Assembly: GCA_000697055.1 (NCBI GenBank)
Contig: JNDT01001720.1
Location: 1 to 36,372 of the forward strand
Origin: Saksenaea vasiformis B4078
Taxonomy: Eukaryota > Mucoromycota > Mucoromycetes > Mucorales > Saksenaeaceae
Length of the DNA stretch: 36,372 nt
Reading direction: 5' to 3'
Part shown: positions 33,710 to 36,372 of the stretch, piece after piece
Numbering within the stretch: the stretch's first letter is position 1
Layout of the letters: every line of letters begins with the position of its first letter
The notes under the pieces: generated by a model
What the model saw: only the letters and a program-made list of their open reading frames with translations
Databases searched by the model: none
Told to the model about the DNA's origin: nothing
Position numbers and translations under genes: made by a program

Positions 33710-34202
33710 TTGCAAGGAAGGTCTAATTCAAAACACGGATCCGACTCAGCTTCCTCGAAAAAGAAGAAGTTTCTACCAAATTTCACCCTTTATGCGTTCA
33801 TTCGTGATTGTTGGTTTGATTTATTGACTGTTGAGGTCAAACAGCCTACGAATGGGCAAGGGCACGAGGATATGAAAAAGATTGCCCAGGAAATGAAGAA
33901 AATGCTAAATAGTTCGGTGGATTTCGGCATTGAGAAACCTATTTGCGGTATTCTGATACATGGTAAGGGACGTTGAAAGGAACGTTCCTATTTCTTACGT
34001 GATCTGATGTTTTCAATTAGGATTCAAGGGTTGCACTTACATGATGGCTATCCGTTATGATGGAATATACCTGCTAATAGAGCTGGATACATTCACCTTG
34101 CCAAGCAACATGAGGACTCTTCTGGCCGATCTGGCAGTGGTGAAGCACTGCTGAGTGCTTGAAACGATGCAGCGTCTGGTGAGCTTCTATCGTGGAGGAT
34201 AA
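33710..34202 (+). pseudogene. Mucoromycota repetitive-family protein with possible E-x-K nuclease-like core
   Basis: Two exons (33710-33962 and 34021-34202, 58-nt GT-AG intron) read LPNFTLYAFIRDCWFDLLTV, EVKQPTNGQGHEDMKKIAQE, KPICGILIHGFKGCTYMMAI and DGIYLLIELDTFTLPS. I know this layout as a large uncharacterised family in Mucorales genomes: a D, then E-x-K, then a helix with EMKK, then a DG-Y-x-x-I-E strand. The D...ExK pattern is what PD-(D/E)XK folds show, but this is inference. The frame stops at TGA 34152-34154, yet similar sequence (VLETMQRLVSFYRGG) continues in the same frame to TAA 34200, so the TGA probably replaced a sense codon. The N-terminal part is missing or separated by the MITE at 33581-33707. 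Probably a pseudogene. Confidence 0.5.
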
Positions 34203-34670
34203 GTGATGCTGCGAAAGACAACCGTTATTTTACCTGGCGGTAAACGGAAGTTACACCACAGCCGAGACGGTTCGGAAACAGGGGTCATGCGGACTAAATA
34301 ATGATAAAAAGACATGGATGATCCTGTATCTTGTATATGTGATGAAGAATTGACACCCTTAGCGGGATGTTTATGGAAGAACAAAGTAAAAGAAAAAAAA
34401 AAGGAAACCCATGTGTCCCTTCAATTATGGAACTTGTCCTTATCGTGAGACACTTCTTTACTGCTGCCGATGGATAGTGAGAAATCCATCACTGGAGTTA
34501 CTCAATGCAACACTCTGCTTATCCAGGCACGAACTATTCCCCAAAATGTATTCAAAATCCATATTCAAAAGGGTCAATAGTGTCACGTTGCATTCCATAA
34601 TCGGTTAAATGTTCAGCCTATTGACTTTTCGCCTTTGCCGCACCCACAAGGCCACTGTCTTCTTTCTGCT
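34203..34670. other. spacer, promoter region of the LCB kinase gene
   Basis: Short frames only (65 residues or fewer on both strands), without motif. An A-rich tract lies at about 34391-34403. Confidence 0.4.
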
Positions 34671-35273
34671 ATGATTCGCACACTGAATGTGACAAAGGTG
34701 CATCACCCTGTGCAATTGACATACGATGGGGAAGGTCTTCGAATCGACGGGGACTTTAATGCTCAAAAAAAGGGTTCGCGTTTCATACTTTAAGTGGCGT
34801 TTGCAGTAATGTTTATTTTCTGTAGTCAAACCTTCACGAACGTGCTGTTGCATTCCGCTACCTCCACCAAAACGCTCGGACCCAACCCTTCTTCCCATTG
34901 ATAATGTTAACCTTCTTCATGCGTTTTACAATGAACGCACAAGGATGATTCAGATCCATGCGCTTGTTCCGCAACAACAGGGCGACGACAATTCGTCACT
35001 TGACCTGTATAAATTCATGTACTCGGTTGAAGACGATCTGCGGAAAGAAGCAATAGATTTCTGTACCTTTATGATGGACCATGTCTATCGAGGTAGAAAC
35101 GCACACAAAGTTGACATTAGATTTGTGACATATTTCTAGGGTTAAAGGCTCAGAAACGCTTAAAAGTGCTGATCAATCCTTTCGGAGGTCAAGGCAAAGC
35201 GAGAGAAATTTTTGAGACCGAAGTTCGCCCCGTATTTGAAAGTGCCAACTGCACAATCGATTACCAATGTAAA

Positions 35274-35305
<32 letters not shown>

Positions 35306-36372
35306 AAAGGGGATAGTAAAGTGACGAGTATATGTATTCACTCCCGAACCTATCAGATACCGAACATCCAGGCTATGCCGTCCAGGTAGCCAAAGATCTG
35401 GATATTGATGCTTATGATGCCATTGTCACCGTTAGCGGAGACGGCGTGATTCATGAAGTGATCAACGGATTCCTGCAAAGACCCGATTCGATCGATGCCA
35501 TTCGAAAGGTTCCCCTGGGTGTTATTCCTGGAGGAACAGGAAATGCCTTAAGCGTCTGTCTGCTAGGAGAAAAGTTAGGGTTTGATCCTGTCTACACAGC
35601 CCTGCAAATCATCAAAGGTACATTCATTTGACACGTCTTCCATCCATGCGTTTAATAATAATGACTTGACGTTAGGAAAACCAATGAAGCTTGATCTGTG
35701 CTCTGTGACATACCCTGATCACCGCTATTTCTCCTTCTTATCACATAATTATGGCATCACTGCGTATGCCGATCTAGCGACTGAACATCTGCGGTACACT
35801 AATACTCAAATGGAAGTGTTTAGCTTAGGCTTATATTGAATAATCATTAGATGGATGGGTGATGCGAGAACAGTCCTTGGTTTGATGCAAGAGATTTTTT
35901 CGCGTCATACGTATCCAATGGAGGCGGCTATACAAATCGTAGAATCCAACAAGGACGTGATCAAAGAAAACTATCGAGCTGCCCTTGCATCCAAAGACTC
36001 TGATTCGTATGACGGTTCAGCAGACTCAATAGTAGACAAGAGCCCACCGCTTACGGAGCCTGTCCCTGACGATTGGACAGTGATTAAGGATGATGTTGCC
36101 ATTTTCCTTACCAGCAAAGTACCATGGCTTGCAAGAGGTATGCTTAGTCATCCATGTGCTTTACCCAGTGATGGTCTCCTTGACTTGATGCTTGTCCGTG
36201 GTTCTCCTGGTATTGCAAAACAATTGGATGTGTTTGGAAAGGTTGAAAAAGGAAAACACATTGATTCAAAAATTGTAAGTAGCTACTGCCACAACTTCTT
36301 TTCTTAAAAAAAAAAAAAAGGGGATAGTAAAGTGACGAGTATATGTATTCACTCCCGAACCTATCAGATACC
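34671..36372 (+). CDS. sphingoid long-chain-base kinase (sphingosine kinase family), 3'-truncated
   Basis: Phosphorylates sphingoid long-chain bases to their 1-phosphates, linking membrane lipid turnover to signalling; yeast homologues are Lcb4/Lcb5. Exons: 34671-34773, 34826-35092, 35140-35268, 35357-35617, 35676-35793, 35851-36274, then a donor GTAAGT; 434 residues before the window ends. Diacylglycerol-kinase-type catalytic motifs: NPFGGQGKA (from residue 136), SGDG at 193-196 within SGDGVIHEVINGF, and PGGTGNALS (from 224). Then KLDLCSVTY and FLSHNYGITAYADL, an acidic insertion (about 355-385) and SDGLLDLMLVRG. All splice phases agree. The start at 34671 is the first in-frame ATG; the frame is open a little further upstream. 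The intron at 35269-35356 contains a long A tract. C-terminal motifs lie outside the window. Confidence 0.9.
35271..35305 (+). repeat. homopolymer tract A27-G8 inside an LCB kinase intron
   Basis: Twenty-seven A followed by eight G, starting two bases after the intron's first GT. Such a run is hard to sequence and assemble, so its exact length is doubtful. Confidence 0.9.
35306..35361 (+). repeat. 56-bp direct repeat, copy 1 (LCB kinase intron end and exon start)
   Basis: Identical over 56 bases to 36317-36372. This copy spans the 3' end of the intron, its AG acceptor at 35355-35356 and the first bases of the next exon, so it is functional sequence in its expected place. Confidence 0.95.
36317..36372 (+). 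repeat. 56-bp direct repeat, copy 2 (at the window end)
   Basis: A perfect copy of 35306-35361 lies at the very end of the window after an A run. Kinase coding sequence of that kind is not expected again after residue 434, so this is either a duplication or an assembly junction. Confidence 0.95.

Overview
The window looks like nuclear DNA of an early-diverging filamentous fungus, most likely Mucoromycota (Mucorales-like). This is inferred from: many short GT-AG introns (about 45-65 nt, CTAAC-like branch sites), AT-rich spacers, single-polypeptide eukaryotic NADH-glutamate synthase, ESCRT-III Snf7 and sphingoid-base kinase genes, and scattered, decaying members of a repetitive gene family of the kind common in Mucoromycota. 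There are no operons and no prokaryotic signals. No tRNA, rRNA or CRISPR was seen.

Layout. 1-666 (-): 5' part of an unknown gene with a TATA box and a hairpin upstream. 2495-2810 (-): relic of a non-LTR retrotransposon reverse transcriptase. 3419-4587 (-): seven-exon Ysc84/SH3YL1-type actin-patch gene with one frameshift. 5272-8855 (+): decaying MACPF-Sel1 gene. 8960-9415 (-): spliced unknown gene. 10250-10700 (-): frameshifted member of the repetitive family. 10762-14236: long gene-poor stretch ending in GATA sites and a pyrimidine-rich promoter. 14237-20687 (+): intact GLT1, 2087 residues in four exons. 21316-21773 (-): another family fragment. 21863-22173: TA-flanked inverted-repeat element. 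22390-22977 (-): geminivirus-like HUH Rep. 23806-29645 (-): intact nine-exon gene for a 1798-residue MACPF-MACPF-Sel1 protein. 30896-31829 (+): SNF7. 32810-33305 (+): unknown spliced gene. 33581-33707: 127-bp CACTA-type MITE next to a third family member (33710-34202). 34671-36372 (+): sphingoid long-chain-base kinase, cut by the window end, where a 56-bp direct repeat suggests an assembly junction.

The housekeeping genes (GLT1, SNF7, LCB kinase) read cleanly. Most accessory genes carry single-base contractions or in-frame stops, so the accessory blocks look like a decaying, repeat-rich compartment between conserved genes. The two most unusual items are the MACPF-Sel1 pair, whose MACPF signature motifs are rebuilt only after removing conserved introns, and the genomic geminivirus-like Rep. 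All domain calls come from motif reading by eye; no database search was run.
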